Counted from the first letter of the stretch, positions 29,435 to 39,671 are shown. The stretch is 64,000 nt of DNA from Kaistia defluvii (GCF_040548815.1 NZ_JBEPSM010000001.1:1116001-1180000); one strand, 5' to 3'. Translations and numbers: made by a program. The notes: generated from the letters alone by a model not told the origin.

Positions 29435-29707
29435 CGTCTCTTCCAGGAAGTGGGGCGGTCTTCCGGGCCGTCCCGCCTTCGTGCCCTGACGGTTACGCCG
29501 CTCTGCCGCCGTCCTCCACAGCCTTGCGTCGGCATTGTTGACGATCGGACTAGACGTCGCCGCCGCGAGCTTGTAGAAGCCGCCAGACGGTCGCGGAAGT
29601 ATTAGCTCCCTCGCCTGTTGCGCGGTTCGGGTCTTTTGCGATTGCCCTGAAATGCGCCTGCCGGATGTCCCGCCGAAATATGATTTCGAGCGGCATATCA
29701 ACGAGAT

Positions 29708-29781
29708 GGCCTCGTGGCGGAATGGTTACGCAGAGGACTGCAAATCCTTGCATCCCGGTTCGATTCCGGGCGAGGCCTCCA
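29708..29781 (+). tRNA. tRNA-Cys (GCA)
   Basis: The sequence folds as a complete cloverleaf. The acceptor stem is GGCCTCG (29708-29714) with CGAGGCC (29771-29777). The anticodon arm GAGGA-CTGCAAA-TCCTT contains anticodon GCA. The T arm is CCCGG-TTCGATT-CCGGG, and the 3' end TCCA is encoded (29778-29781). There is no integrase or duplicated 3' end nearby that would suggest use as an integration site. Confidence 0.97.
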
Positions 29782-29844
29782 CCCCTTCTTCTCCCAGTGA
29801 TATCGACCCCTCCGGGGAGCCCGACCACGGCGAACCCGCCGGGG

Positions 29845-30771
29845 TCATTCGGCGTTTGTCGTCGCCGGCGCTCGTTTGAAGCTCTTTCCGGAGGACGGCG
29901 GCAAGGCCTGGGTTACGTCCTGAATGAAGCGCACCGTGTCGTCCAGAGCCGGCGCGCGACTGCGGAGCAGGGGCGAAAAGGTGCCGATCAGGGTGCGGTG
30001 ATCGACGCCGGGATAGAGCACCGCCGCGACCTGTCCGCCGCGCGATTCGATCTTGCGAGCAAGGCGCGTCGTGTTGCCGGGATCGACCGTCGTATCGTCT
30101 GTGCCGGCGGCGACGAAAATCGGCGCCGCTTTGCCGTCGACGAAGTTGATCGGCTGGGTGCGCGCGCGCTGATCGGCGGGCCCGAAGATATCCTTGAGCT
30201 TCGGATCCGTCAGCGGCAGGAAATCATAGGGGCCAGCAAGCCCGACCATGCCCCTTATATCCCGGCGACCGTTGAGCCCGACATTCACCAGCCATTGAGG
30301 GTCCAGCGCCAGCATGGCGGCGATATGGGCGCCGGCAGAGTGCCCGATAAGAACGATCTTCGTGGGATCGCCGCCATAATCGGCGGCGTGGTCGCGCGTC
30401 CAGCGGACGGCCTCCGCCGCGTCGCGCAGAAAGTCCGGAAAGCGAACCTCCGGATAGACCCGGTAGTCGGGAATGACCGTCACGATGCCGCGTTTGGCGA
30501 GCGCGGCGCCGACGAAGCGATAGGTCGCCCGATCGCCCTCCTTCCACGTGCCGCCATAGAACATCACGGCGACCGGGAGCCTCTCGGCCCCGCCACGCGG
30601 CCGATAGATATCCAACTGATTGCGCGGTCCCGTTCCATAGGGGACGTCGGTTGCCGCGCGATTGTTGGCAAAGGCGGCGAGGCCGTTCAGAAAATCGACC
30701 GGAGAGAACCACATGACATTTCCCAGATAGACGATCGCGGCGATGGCGAGGCCCAGGGCGCTCCAGCGCAA
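29845..30771 (-). CDS. Membrane-anchored alpha/beta hydrolase (carboxylesterase type)
   Basis: A 308-residue alpha/beta hydrolase resembling BD-FAE/carboxylesterase-like enzymes. A single N-terminal hydrophobic segment (ALGLAIAAIVYLGNVMWF) suggests an anchor or uncleaved signal. The oxyanion-hole motif is a YGGTW variant of HGGxW. The nucleophile is S145 in IGHSAGAHIA, with an acid in AGTDDTTVD and a histidine in GVDHRTLIG. The start appears to be TTG at 30771, as no ATG keeps the whole hydrophobic segment. A 10 bp hairpin (30774-30797) lies just upstream. The substrate is unknown. Confidence 0.85.
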   Translation of the reverse strand: MRWSALGLAIAAIVYLGNVMWFSPVDFLNGLAAFANNRAATDVPYGTGPRNQLDIYRPRGGAERLPVAVMFYGGTWKEGDRATYRFVGAALAKRGIVTVIPDYRVYPEVRFPDFLRDAAEAVRWTRDHAADYGGDPTKIVLIGHSAGAHIAAMLALDPQWLVNVGLNGRRDIRGMVGLAGPYDFLPLTDPKLKDIFGPADQRARTQPINFVDGKAAPIFVAAGTDDTTVDPGNTTRLARKIESRGGQVAAVLYPGVDHRTLIGTFSPLLRSRAPALDDTVRFIQDVTQALPPSSGKSFKRAPATTNAE

Positions 30772-31029
30772 GCCACGGCCTCGGGCGCGAGGCCGTGACA
30801 GACAGTGCGGCGCCCCCGCCGGGATTGCCGGTCGAGACGTGCGAGGCGGAGAAACGGGTCGGCGCGAGAAAGCGCCGGGCGAGGCGGGGGATCGAGACCA
30901 TGATGGCTATACGGACCGCCGTCCCGAAAAGTTCCGCGCCGAAAAACAATCGCTTCGAACCCCTCGCATGATCCGGAGCCCTCGCCCGCCGGATTGCCAG
31001 CAGGGGTCGTTCGGGGCGATAAGACCGCC

Positions 31030-32040
31030 ATGCTGGCTCATCCCCTCGCCCCCCGTCACGGCGGCGCCCTTCGCGACGCATCCGCGCGCTATGGCGTGGC
31101 GCTGGAGGACTGGCTGGATCTCTCGACCGGGATCAACCCGCACCCCTACCCGCTGGCGGATCTGCCGGCTTCCGATTTTCATCGCCTGCCCGATCCCGCC
31201 GCCCTCGCCGATCTGCTGGCGGTAGCGCGCAAGGTCTATGGCGTGCCGGCGAAGGCGGCCATCGCGGCCATGCCGGGTTCGGATCTGGCACTGCGCCTGT
31301 TGCCGCTCGTCGCGCCGGCCGGCGATGTCGCCATTGTCGGCCCGACCTATTCCGGCCATGCCGAGGCCTGGCGACGCGCCGGGCGCGGGGTTCATGCGGC
31401 GGCATCGCTCCACGAGGCGACCGAGCGGGCTGCCATCGTCGCGATCGTCAATCCCAACAACCCCGATGGCCGCGCCGTCGCGCCCTCAGAGCTTTTGCGT
31501 GTCGCCGAGCGGCTGGCCCAGCGCGATGGACTGCTGGTGGTCGACGAGGCGTTTGGCGAGGTGGCGCCGGGGCTGAGCGTGATTCCCCACCTGGGCGCCT
31601 TGCCGATCGTGGTGCTGCGCTCGTTCGGCAAGTTCTATGGGCTGGCCGGACTGCGGCTCGGCTTCGTGCTGGGGCAGGACGCGCGCGTCGAGCGCCTGCG
31701 CGAACGGGTCGGCGATTGGCCGGTCTCGGGCCCGGCTTTGTCGCTGGGCCGGAAGGCGCTGGCCGATTCGGCCTGGCAGTCGGCCACCCGGCAAAGGCTT
31801 GCCGCCGCCCGGACCCGCTTGGAAAGCCTCGTCACGGGCGCAGGGCTGGCGATCGAAGGCGGCACCGACCTCTTCGTTCTGGTGCGCACCCCGCAGGCCG
31901 TCGCTATCCACGGATCGCTGGCGCGCGCCGGCATCTGGACCCGAGTCTTCGCCGACCAGCCGGACCGCATCCGGTTCGGCCTGCCGCCCGAGCCCGGCTT
32001 TGCGCGGCTGGAGGCGGCGCTGGGTCGGGTCGAGCGCTAG
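31030..32040 (+). CDS. cobC: Threonine-phosphate decarboxylase CobC (cobalamin side chain)
   Basis: This 336-residue fold-type I aminotransferase-like enzyme resembles CobC/CobD, which decarboxylates L-threonine phosphate to aminopropanol phosphate for the cobalamin lower loop. It starts with HPLAPRHGGALRDASARYG, has LDLSTGINPHPYP, NPNNPDGR, VDEAFGE and the PLP lysine K201 in LRSFGKFYGLAGLRLGF. The ATG at 31030 gives the normal N-terminus. No other cobalamin gene or cobalamin riboswitch is visible nearby, so it is detached from the usual cobCD/cob cluster. Histidinol-phosphate aminotransferase is less likely given the GINP motif. Confidence 0.9.
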   Translation: MLAHPLAPRHGGALRDASARYGVALEDWLDLSTGINPHPYPLADLPASDFHRLPDPAALADLLAVARKVYGVPAKAAIAAMPGSDLALRLLPLVAPAGDVAIVGPTYSGHAEAWRRAGRGVHAAASLHEATERAAIVAIVNPNNPDGRAVAPSELLRVAERLAQRDGLLVVDEAFGEVAPGLSVIPHLGALPIVVLRSFGKFYGLAGLRLGFVLGQDARVERLRERVGDWPVSGPALSLGRKALADSAWQSATRQRLAAARTRLESLVTGAGLAIEGGTDLFVLVRTPQAVAIHGSLARAGIWTRVFADQPDRIRFGLPPEPGFARLEAALGRVER

Positions 32041-32058
32041 GCGCCCTCGCCGCTCCCC

Positions 32059-33189
32059 TTAGAGCGCGGCGATATCGCCTCGCGCCCAGCCTTCCTTGGT
32101 GGCCAGGCGGAAATCCTCGAAGCGGCCTTCGTCGATCGCGGCGCGGATGCCGGCCATCAGGCTCTGGTAATAGGCGAGGTTGTTCCAGGTCAGCAGCATC
32201 GCGGCCAGCGTCTCGCCGGACTTGAACAGATGATGCAGATAGGCGCGCGAATAATCGCGGCTGGCCGGGCAATCCGATTCCTCGTCCAGCGGACGATGAT
32301 CGTCGGCATGGCGCGCATTCTTCAGATTGACCTTGCCGAAACGGGTGAAGGCGAGGCCATGCCGGCCGGCGCGGGTCGGCATCACGCAATCGAACATGTC
32401 GATGCCGCGCGCCACCGATTCGAGGATGTCGTCCGGCGTGCCGACGCCCATCAGATAGCGCGGCTTCAACTCCGGCATCACCGGCGTGGTGATGGAGAGC
32501 ATTTCGAGCATGACCTCCTGCGGCTCGCCGACGGCGAGGCCACCGACCGAATAGCCCTTGAAGTCCATGGCGGCGAGCGCCGTGGCGCTCTCGATGCGCA
32601 GGCGCGGATTGTCGCCGCCCTGCACGATGCCGAAGATCGCCTTGCCGGGCTGGTCGCCGAAGGCCGCCTTGGAGCGCTCGGCCCAGCGCAGCGACAGGTT
32701 CATCGCGCGCTCGATTTCCTTCTCGGTCGTCGGCAGCCCGACACATTCGTCGAGCTGCATCTGGATGTCGCTGCCGAGCAGACCCTGGATCTCGACGGAA
32801 CGCTCCGGCGTCAGCTCGTAGCGTCGGCCGTCAATGTGGCTCTGGAAGGTGACGCCCTTCTCGTTCAGCTTGCGCAGCTTGGAGAGCGACATGACCTGGA
32901 AACCGCCGGAATCGGTCAGGATCGGGTGCGGCCACTGCGCGAAGGTGTGCAGGCCGCCAAGCTTCGCCACCCGTTCCGCGCCGGGGCGCAGCATCAGGTG
33001 GTAGGTGTTGCCGAGGATGACGTCGGCGCCGAGCTCGCGCACCTGGCCCGGATACATCGCCTTGACGGTGCCGGCCGTGCCGACCGGCATGAAGGCCGGC
33101 GTGCGGATGGTGCCGCGCGGCATAGAAACTTCACCGCGTCGCGCCATGCCATCCTTGGCGAGCAGCTTGAACTGGAAGGTCTCGGTCAT
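32059..33189 (-). CDS. tgt: Queuine tRNA-ribosyltransferase Tgt
   Basis: Tgt exchanges guanine-34 for preQ1 in tRNAs with GUN anticodons. The 376-residue protein has the barrel motifs [22 protein letters not shown] (D93), VQGG and [13 protein letters not shown]. The C-terminal zinc site is strikingly altered: where the family has C-x-C-x2-C and a later His, this protein has S305-D-C307-P-A-S310 and N336, while the flanking SRAYLHHL and [10 protein letters not shown] are conserved. The gene overlaps queA by 4 bp (ATGA), so the two consecutive-pathway enzymes are co-translated. Confidence 0.95.
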   Translation of the reverse strand: MTETFQFKLLAKDGMARRGEVSMPRGTIRTPAFMPVGTAGTVKAMYPGQVRELGADVILGNTYHLMLRPGAERVAKLGGLHTFAQWPHPILTDSGGFQVMSLSKLRKLNEKGVTFQSHIDGRRYELTPERSVEIQGLLGSDIQMQLDECVGLPTTEKEIERAMNLSLRWAERSKAAFGDQPGKAIFGIVQGGDNPRLRIESATALAAMDFKGYSVGGLAVGEPQEVMLEMLSITTPVMPELKPRYLMGVGTPDDILESVARGIDMFDCVMPTRAGRHGLAFTRFGKVNLKNARHADDHRPLDEESDCPASRDYSRAYLHHLFKSGETLAAMLLTWNNLAYYQSLMAGIRAAIDEGRFEDFRLATKEGWARGDIAAL

Positions 33190-34268
33190 TCTGTCTCGTT
33201 CGGAAAAAGCAGCGACGCGTCGCCATAGGAATAGAAGCGATAGCCGCCGGCGACCGCATGCGCATAGGCCGCCCGCATCGTGTCCAGCCCGGCAAAGGCG
33301 GAAACCAGCATGAACAGCGTCGAGCGCGGCAGATGGAAGTTGGTCATCAGCAGGTCGATCGCGCGGAAACGATAGCCCGGCGTGATGAAGATGCTGGTCG
33401 GGCCGTTGAACGGCCGGATGATCTTGTCCTCGCCGGCGGCGCTCTCAAGCAGCCGCAGCGACGTCGTGCCCACCGCCACGACGCGGCCGCCCCGCGCGCG
33501 CACCGCGTTGAGCGCATCCGCCGTCGCCTGCGAGACCTCGCCGCGCTCGGCATGCATCTTGTGCTCGGCCGTGTCGTCCGCCTTGACCGGCAGGAAGGTG
33601 CCGGCGCCGACATGCAGCGTCACGAAATGCCGCTCGACGCCCAGCGCATCGAGGCGCGCAAAAAGGTCGGGCGTGAAATGCAGGCCGGCGGTCGGCGCCG
33701 CCACGGCGCCCTCCTCGCGGGCATAGATCGTCTGGTAGTCGAGCTTGTCTTCGCCGTCCTCGACGCGCTTCGAGGCGATATAGGGCGGCAGCGGGATATG
33801 CCCGACCGAGGCGATCGCCTCGTCGAGAGCGGGTCCCGTGAGATCGAAGGCCAGCACCACCTCGCCCGCATCGCCCTTTTCGGCGACGGTCGCGGCAAGG
33901 CCGGAAACCAGGCAGGCGCGATCCGCGCTTTCGCCAAACTGGATACGGTCGCCGAGCTGCAGCTTCTTGGCCGGGCGGACAAAGGCGCGCCAACGGTCGG
34001 CCGCCTCGCGCATGTGCAGGGTCACGCCGATCCGCGCCGAAACGCCGTCGCGGACGCGCTCGCCGAACAATTGGGCCGGGATCACCTTGGTGTCGTTGAA
34101 GACGAGCGCATCGCCCGGGCGCAGCATGTCGGGCAGCTCGCGCACGATGTGGTCTTCCAGGGCAGCGCCCTGCTTGACGACGAGCAGGCGCGCGGAATCG
34201 CGCGGCCGGGCCGGCCGGAGGGCGATATTCTCCTCGGGGAGATCAAAATCGAAAAGGTCGACGCGCAT
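33186..34268 (-). CDS. queA: S-adenosylmethionine:tRNA ribosyltransferase-isomerase QueA
   Basis: QueA adds the epoxycyclopentane moiety to preQ1 in tRNA to form epoxyqueuosine. The 360-residue sequence has the N-terminal motif [23 protein letters not shown], the central [17 protein letters not shown] and [14 protein letters not shown], and the C-terminal [18 protein letters not shown] and [12 protein letters not shown]. Start is ATG at 34268. A terminator hairpin ends only 8-14 bp upstream of the start, leaving no room for a separate promoter between it and the gene. Confidence 0.96.
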   Translation of the reverse strand: MRVDLFDFDLPEENIALRPARPRDSARLLVVKQGAALEDHIVRELPDMLRPGDALVFNDTKVIPAQLFGERVRDGVSARIGVTLHMREAADRWRAFVRPAKKLQLGDRIQFGESADRACLVSGLAATVAEKGDAGEVVLAFDLTGPALDEAIASVGHIPLPPYIASKRVEDGEDKLDYQTIYAREEGAVAAPTAGLHFTPDLFARLDALGVERHFVTLHVGAGTFLPVKADDTAEHKMHAERGEVSQATADALNAVRARGGRVVAVGTTSLRLLESAAGEDKIIRPFNGPTSIFITPGYRFRAIDLLMTNFHLPRSTLFMLVSAFAGLDTMRAAYAHAVAGGYRFYSYGDASLLFPNETE

Positions 34269-34276
34269 GGGGGCTC

Positions 34277-34312
34277 AAACAAAGAGGGGCGCCGTTCGCA
34301 CGGCGCCCCTCT
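34277..34312 (-). terminator. Strong hairpin with T tract between ppiB and queA
   Basis: A perfect 13 bp stem (arms 34283-34295 and 34300-34312) with a 4-base loop is followed on the minus strand by TTTGTTTG. It looks like the intrinsic terminator of the coaD-ppi-ppi unit, but it also lies in what must be the queA leader, so partial read-through or attenuation is possible. Confidence 0.88.
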
Positions 34313-34383
34313 CCTAATCAGCCAGGCCCGCTATTGCAAATCAACCGGCGTCATGCCGGCGATCGGCCGCAGGCCAAGCGGGA

Positions 34384-34857
34384 TCACGCCACGTCGGCGG
34401 CAACCTTCATCGAGACGATCTTGTCCGGGTTCTGGACCGGCTCGCCGCGCTTGATCTTGTCGATGTTGTCCATGCCTTCGATGACCTGGCCCCAGACGGT
34501 GTACTGACCGTCGAGGAAGCGTGCATCGCCGAAGCAGAGGAAGAACTGGCTGTCGCCGGAGTTCGGATCCTGCGAGCGGGCCATCGACGCGGTGCCGCGG
34601 ACATGCGGCTCGCGCGAGAATTCAGCCTTGAGCTTCTTGCCCGAACCGCCCATGCCGGTGCCGGTCGGGTCGCCCGTCTGGGCCATGAAGCCGTCGATCA
34701 CGCGATGGAAGACGATGCCGTCATAAAAGCCTTCGCGAGCCAATTCCTTGATCCGCGCAACGTGCTGCGGCGCGAGGTCCGGGCGCAGGGCGATGGTCGC
34801 CGAGCCCTGGGTGGTCTCGAGGATGAGGGTGTTCTCCGGGTCCTTGATTTCGGCCAC
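34384..34857 (-). CDS. ppiB: Cytoplasmic peptidyl-prolyl cis-trans isomerase (cyclophilin)
   Basis: A 157-residue cyclophilin that speeds proline isomerisation during folding. It contains the family core YDGIVFHRVIDGFMAQTGDPTG, the active-site region ASMARSQDPNSGDSQFFLCF and DGQYTVWGQVIEGMD. There is no signal peptide, so it should be cytoplasmic. The start is GTG at 34857, preceded by AAGGAGATAACC, an excellent ribosome-binding site. The open frame further upstream belongs to no family. It follows an exported paralogue by 52 bp. Confidence 0.94.
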   Translation of the reverse strand: MAEIKDPENTLILETTQGSATIALRPDLAPQHVARIKELAREGFYDGIVFHRVIDGFMAQTGDPTGTGMGGSGKKLKAEFSREPHVRGTASMARSQDPNSGDSQFFLCFGDARFLDGQYTVWGQVIEGMDNIDKIKRGEPVQNPDKIVSMKVAADVA

Positions 34858-34909
34858 GGTTATCTCCTTCTGAGGGGCCGCGCCGGAAGGCGGCGCAGCG
34901 AGAGCCGAC

Positions 34910-35458
<549 letters not shown>

Positions 35459-35501
35459 TGAGACCTCCGGTCGGTGGACGGTACCGCCTTTTGCGGTGAC
35501 G

Positions 35502-35996
35502 TCAGGAACTGAATTTTTGTGTCAGCTTTCGGGCGACACCCGTCGGGACGAAGGCTGAAGCGTCGCCGCCCATCTTCGCAATCTGGCGTACCAGCGTCGC
35601 GGTTATGTGACGCGTCGCGGGCGTAGCCGGCAGAAACACGGTCTGAATCGCCGGCGCCATGGCGCCGTTCATCCCCGCGAGCTGCATCTCATAGTCCAGA
35701 TCGGTGCCGTCGCGAAGCCCGCGGATCATCACCGATGCGCCGCAATCGCGCGCGGCGTCGATCGTCAGCCCGTCAAAGGACATCACCTCGATTCGGCCCG
35801 CCCCGCCCTCGATCTCATCCGCGAGCTCGCGGATCAGCGCCACGCGCTCGTCAAAGGAGAAGAGCGGCGTCTTGCCGGGATGAACGCCGATGGCGACGAC
35901 GAGCCTGTCCACCACGGCCAGCGCGGCGCGCAGCATCTCGACATGGCCGTTGGTCGGCGGATCGAACGAGCCCGGATAGAGTCCTGTACGCACCAT
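35502..35996 (-). CDS. coaD: Phosphopantetheine adenylyltransferase CoaD
   Basis: CoaD transfers AMP to 4'-phosphopantetheine in coenzyme A synthesis. The 164-residue protein opens with the nucleotidyltransferase motif [14 protein letters not shown] and has VSFDGL-like [12 protein letters not shown], the [19 protein letters not shown] signature, and [24 protein letters not shown] near the end. The ATG at 35996 gives the family N-terminus. It leads the coaD-cyclophilin-cyclophilin unit. Confidence 0.96.
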   Translation of the reverse strand: MVRTGLYPGSFDPPTNGHVEMLRAALAVVDRLVVAIGVHPGKTPLFSFDERVALIRELADEIEGGAGRIEVMSFDGLTIDAARDCGASVMIRGLRDGTDLDYEMQLAGMNGAMAPAIQTVFLPATPATRHITATLVRQIAKMGGDASAFVPTGVARKLTQKFSS

Positions 35997-36199
35997 GATC
36001 ACATCTCGCTCCCGGATCGATGCCGGATTCTCACGCAAGGTTTACGAAGGAGAAGAAGACTTCCTTAAGGAACCAACTTCCCAAACGGACATTGCTTCCC
36101 CAGATGAATAGCAAATGAACGGCGAGTTGTGATGCGGTTCATAGGCAAAGGAGCAGGTTGCGTCCACGTTCCGGCGCAACAGGACACGGAGGGCAAGCC

Positions 36200-36427
36200 A
36201 TGACGACGTGGTTCCACAGCATCATTCTCGCAACTTGCGCCGCAGCGACCATCGCGGTTGGTTTCGCCAGCGCAGCCGCCTATTCCGACCGGGATGTTCC
36301 GGCAGCTAAGAAGGGCGATCGCCTTTCTGCTGCCGTAGAGCTCTCCGACGCTCGGATGACGACCATCGTGGATAGCCAGAAGGGCTACTCCGTCATTACC
36401 CGCGTCCCCATCTCGGACGCGAACTGA
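36200..36427 (+). CDS. Small secreted protein of unknown function
   Basis: A 75-residue protein with a clear signal peptide (MTTWFHSIILATCAAATIAVGFASAAA) and a mature part of about 48 residues that is charged and ends ITRVPISDAN. I recognise no domain. A GGAGGGC sequence precedes the ATG at 36200, and an intrinsic terminator follows at 36483, both of which support a real gene. A 14-residue N-terminal extension from 36158 is possible but unlikely. It resembles small exported proteins common in Hyphomicrobiales. Confidence 0.7.
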   Translation: MTTWFHSIILATCAAATIAVGFASAAAYSDRDVPAAKKGDRLSAAVELSDARMTTIVDSQKGYSVITRVPISDAN

Positions 36428-36482
36428 GGGTTTCCCCTCAACCCTGAAAGACCTCCAAGAAGACCCCAAGATCATTTGTGAC

Positions 36483-36520
36483 GACGCCGGCCTTTCCCCT
36501 GAGGCCGGCGTCATCGTTTT
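36483..36520 (+). terminator. Intrinsic terminator between the small secreted gene and gyrA
   Basis: A perfect 11 bp stem (GACGCCGGCCT at 36483-36493 with AGGCCGGCGTC at 36502-36512), an 8-base loop and TTTT at 36517-36520. It terminates the plus-strand gene and lies 12 bp past the end of converging gyrA, so it may act for both. Confidence 0.85.
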
Positions 36521-36531
36521 GTAGGGAGCGT

Positions 36532-39348
36532 TCAGCCTTCGGCCGGCGTCTCGGGGGCCGGCGGCGCATCCGGCGAGGGCGGGCCATCGGAGGCCGGTGC
36601 AGGCGCTTCTGCGTCCGGCTCGTCTTCCTCGACATCCGTCAGGCGGTCGACCGAAACGACCTTTTCCTTGTCGCTCGTATTGAAGACGATAACGCCCTGC
36701 GAGCCGCGGCCGACGATCCGGATCGGCTTATCGCCGCCAACCGGCATGCGGATCATCTGCCCGGCATCGGTCACCAGCATGATCTGGTCCGAATCTTCCA
36801 CCGGGAAGGACGCGATCAGCTCGCCGTTTCGGTCATTCACCGCCATGGCGACGATGCCCTTGCCGCCGCGACCGGTGATCCGATACTCGAAGGACGACGT
36901 CCGCTTGCCGTAGCCATTCTCGGAGATCGTCAGCACGAACTGCTCGGCGGCGCTCATCTCGGCATAGCGCGTCTGCGGCAGCGTTGCATTGCCCGGTGCC
37001 TCGTCGGCATCGTGCTCGATGACCGTCGCATCCTCGACCTCGCCACGCACCGCGCGGCTCATCTTCAGATAGGCCGAGCGTTCGTCGCCATTGGCATCGA
37101 AGTGATGCAGGATCGCCATCGAGATGATGCGGTCGCCCTCGGCGAGCGAGATGCCGCGCACGCCGGTCGAGTCGCGTCCCTTGAAGACGCGGACGTCGGT
37201 GACGGCAAAGCGGATGCACTGCCCCTTTGCCGTGGTCAGCAACACGTCGTCATGCTCGGAGCAGAGCTGGACGTCGACGATCGCATCGCCTTCCTCGTCG
37301 AACTTCATGGCGATCTTGCCATTGCGGTTCACCTGGACGAAGTCGGAAAGCTTGTTGCGGCGAACCGTGCCGCGCGTCGTCGCGAACATCACGTCGAGCG
37401 TCGCCCACTGATCCTCATCCTCGGGCAGCAGCAGAATCGAGGTGATCCGTTCGCCTTCCTGGAGCGGCAGCAGGTTGTTCAGGAACTTTCCGCGCGCCTG
37501 GGGAGCGGCCAGCGGCAGCCGCCAGACCTTCATCTTGTAGGCGATGCCGCGCGACGAGAAGAACACGACCGGCGTGTGCGTGTTGGTGACGAACAGACGG
37601 GTTACGAAATCCTCGTCCTTCGTCGCCATGCCGGAGCGGCCCTTGCCGCCGCGATGCTGGGCCCGGTAGGTGACCAGCGGCACGCGCTTGATGTAGCCCT
37701 CATGGCTGACGGTGACGACCATGTCTTCGCGCTGGATGAGGTCTTCATCCTCGAAGTCGATGCCGCCGTCGAGGATCTCGGTCTTGCGCGGGGTGGCGAA
37801 CTCGTCGCGCACCGCGACCAGCTCTTCGCGGATGATCGCGACGATGCGGGCGCGCGAGCGAAGGATCTCAAGGTAGTCGGCGATCTCGGTGCCGAGCTTG
37901 TTCAGCTCGTCCGCGATTTCGTCGCGTCCCAGAGCGGTCAGGCGCTGCAGGCGGAGATCGAGGATCGCGCGGGCCTGCACTTCCGACAGCTGGTAGGTGT
38001 TGTCGGCCGCCAGCTTGTGGCGCGGATCGGCGATCAGGGCGACCAGCGGGGCGATGTCGACGGCCGGCCAATGCCGCTCCATCAACCGCTCGCGCGCCGT
38101 CGAAGGATCGGGCGCCGTGCGGATCAGATGGATGACTTCGTCGATATTGGCGACGGCGATGCCGAGGCCGACCAAGACATGGGCGCGGTCGCGCGCCTTG
38201 TTGAGCAGGAAGCGGGTACGCCGCGCGACGACTTCTTCGCGGAAGACGACAAAGGCCTGGATCAGGTCCTTGAGGTTCATCAGCTGCGGCTTGCCGCCGG
38301 TCAGCGCCACCATGTTGACGCCGAACGACGTCTGCAGCGGCGAATAGCGATAGACCTGGTTCAGCACGACATCGGCCACGGCATCCCGCTTCAGCTCGAT
38401 GACGACGCGCATGCCGAGGCGATCGGACTCGTCGCGGATATCGGAGATGCCCTCGATCCGCTTGTCGCGGACGAGCTCGGCGATCTTCTCGATCATCGTC
38501 GCCTTGTTCACCTGGTACGGGATCTCATGGATGATGAGAGCCTCGCGCTCCTTGCGAACCGTCTCAATCGTCACGCGGCCGCGCATCAGGACCGAACCAC
38601 GGCCCTCGTGATAGGCGGAGCGGATGCCGGCGCGGCCGATGATCAGGCCGGCGGTCGGGAAGTCCGGACCGGGAATGATCTCCATCAGCTCTTCGATGCT
38701 GATGCCGGGATTTTCCAGATAGGCGATGCAGCCGTCGATCACCTCGCCCAGATTGTGCGAGGGAATGTTGGTCGCCATGCCGACGGCGATGCCGCCGGCG
38801 CCATTGACCAGAAGGTTCGGGAAACGGGCCGGCAGGACGACGGGCTCGCGCTCCGAACCGTCATAATTGTCCTGGTAGTCGACCGTGTCCTTGTCGATAT
38901 CGTCCAGCAGCGCATGCGCCGGCTTCGCAAGGCGCACTTCCGTGTAACGCATGGCGGCCGGGCTATCGCCGTCGACCGAGCCGAAATTGCCCTGACCATC
39001 GGCCAGCATCACGCGCATGGAGAACTCTTGCGCCATGCGGACCAGGGCGAAGTAGATCGAAGCATCGCCGTGCGGATGGTACTTACCGATCACATCACCA
39101 ACGACGCGGGCCGACTTGCGGAACGACTTGTTCCAGTCGTAGCCGTTCTCATGCATCGAATAGAGGATACGGCGGTGCACCGGCTTGAGGCCGTCGCGCG
39201 CATCGGGAAGCGCGCGGCTCACGATCACGCTCATCGCGTAATCGAGATAGCTCCGCTTCATCTCATCGGTGATGGAGATCGTTTCGTTGTCGGATGGGCG
39301 GCCATCGCCCGGCTCATCGGGGCGTGGCGGCTCGGGGGTATCGGACAA
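36532..39348 (-). CDS. gyrA: DNA gyrase subunit A
   Basis: The 938-residue GyrA breaks and rejoins DNA in gyrase. It has the N-terminal [33 protein letters not shown], catalytic tyrosine Y135 in [10 protein letters not shown], and a C-terminal beta-pinwheel with the GyrA box QRGGKGRS-like HRGGKGRSG, then an acidic Pro/Ala-rich tail. In the quinolone-resistance region ([15 protein letters not shown]) the residues matching E. coli Ser83 and Asp87 are A96 and F100. The spacing to the catalytic tyrosine confirms this alignment. Start ATG at 39348. Confidence 0.97.
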   Translation of the reverse strand: MSDTPEPPRPDEPGDGRPSDNETISITDEMKRSYLDYAMSVIVSRALPDARDGLKPVHRRILYSMHENGYDWNKSFRKSARVVGDVIGKYHPHGDASIYFALVRMAQEFSMRVMLADGQGNFGSVDGDSPAAMRYTEVRLAKPAHALLDDIDKDTVDYQDNYDGSEREPVVLPARFPNLLVNGAGGIAVGMATNIPSHNLGEVIDGCIAYLENPGISIEELMEIIPGPDFPTAGLIIGRAGIRSAYHEGRGSVLMRGRVTIETVRKEREALIIHEIPYQVNKATMIEKIAELVRDKRIEGISDIRDESDRLGMRVVIELKRDAVADVVLNQVYRYSPLQTSFGVNMVALTGGKPQLMNLKDLIQAFVVFREEVVARRTRFLLNKARDRAHVLVGLGIAVANIDEVIHLIRTAPDPSTARERLMERHWPAVDIAPLVALIADPRHKLAADNTYQLSEVQARAILDLRLQRLTALGRDEIADELNKLGTEIADYLEILRSRARIVAIIREELVAVRDEFATPRKTEILDGGIDFEDEDLIQREDMVVTVSHEGYIKRVPLVTYRAQHRGGKGRSGMATKDEDFVTRLFVTNTHTPVVFFSSRGIAYKMKVWRLPLAAPQARGKFLNNLLPLQEGERITSILLLPEDEDQWATLDVMFATTRGTVRRNKLSDFVQVNRNGKIAMKFDEEGDAIVDVQLCSEHDDVLLTTAKGQCIRFAVTDVRVFKGRDSTGVRGISLAEGDRIISMAILHHFDANGDERSAYLKMSRAVRGEVEDATVIEHDADEAPGNATLPQTRYAEMSAAEQFVLTISENGYGKRTSSFEYRITGRGGKGIVAMAVNDRNGELIASFPVEDSDQIMLVTDAGQMIRMPVGGDKPIRIVGRGSQGVIVFNTSDKEKVVSVDRLTDVEEDEPDAEAPAPASDGPPSPDAPPAPETPAEG

Positions 39349-39671
39349 GTTATTTTCCGGAATCAGTTTCGATTGCAGACATCATAGAGACCCCGTGTGG
39401 CGGACTCAAGGAATCCCGCCAAAACCGCAGGATTCGTGGTGCTTTTAGCCATATCCCGCCGATTTGCCGCGGCCCTGCGGCACCGCGCTCGGCCTTTCCC
39501 GCCACGCCCCCTCGCCGCCGGCGCGACGGCAGGCGGATTTGCGCCCGGCGCACCCTGCCCGATCGTGACGGATCAGGCTGGCGAAGGCGCCTCCGGCCTG
39601 TCACCATGGCGCTCTTTCCGGAAGCGATGCTGCGAGACGCCAAGTCCGGCGGAGCGTGCAAAGGACGAGGC
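39349..39671. other. Divergent intergenic region between gyrA and the MarC-family gene
   Basis: This 323 bp stretch should contain the gyrA promoter and that of the MarC-family gene. I see no gene, strong hairpin or recognisable operator. The plus-strand frame that crosses it from 39294 is GC-rich shadow sequence upstream of the true MarC start. Confidence 0.5.

Noticed and set aside
29708-29845. Integration site of a genomic island at tRNA-Cys
   Set aside because: No integrase, no duplicated tRNA 3' end and no change in gene content or composition is visible on either side.
30830-31029. Cobalamin riboswitch upstream of cobC
   Set aside because: I could not find the conserved cobalamin-box sequence or the expected series of stems in this 200 bp region.
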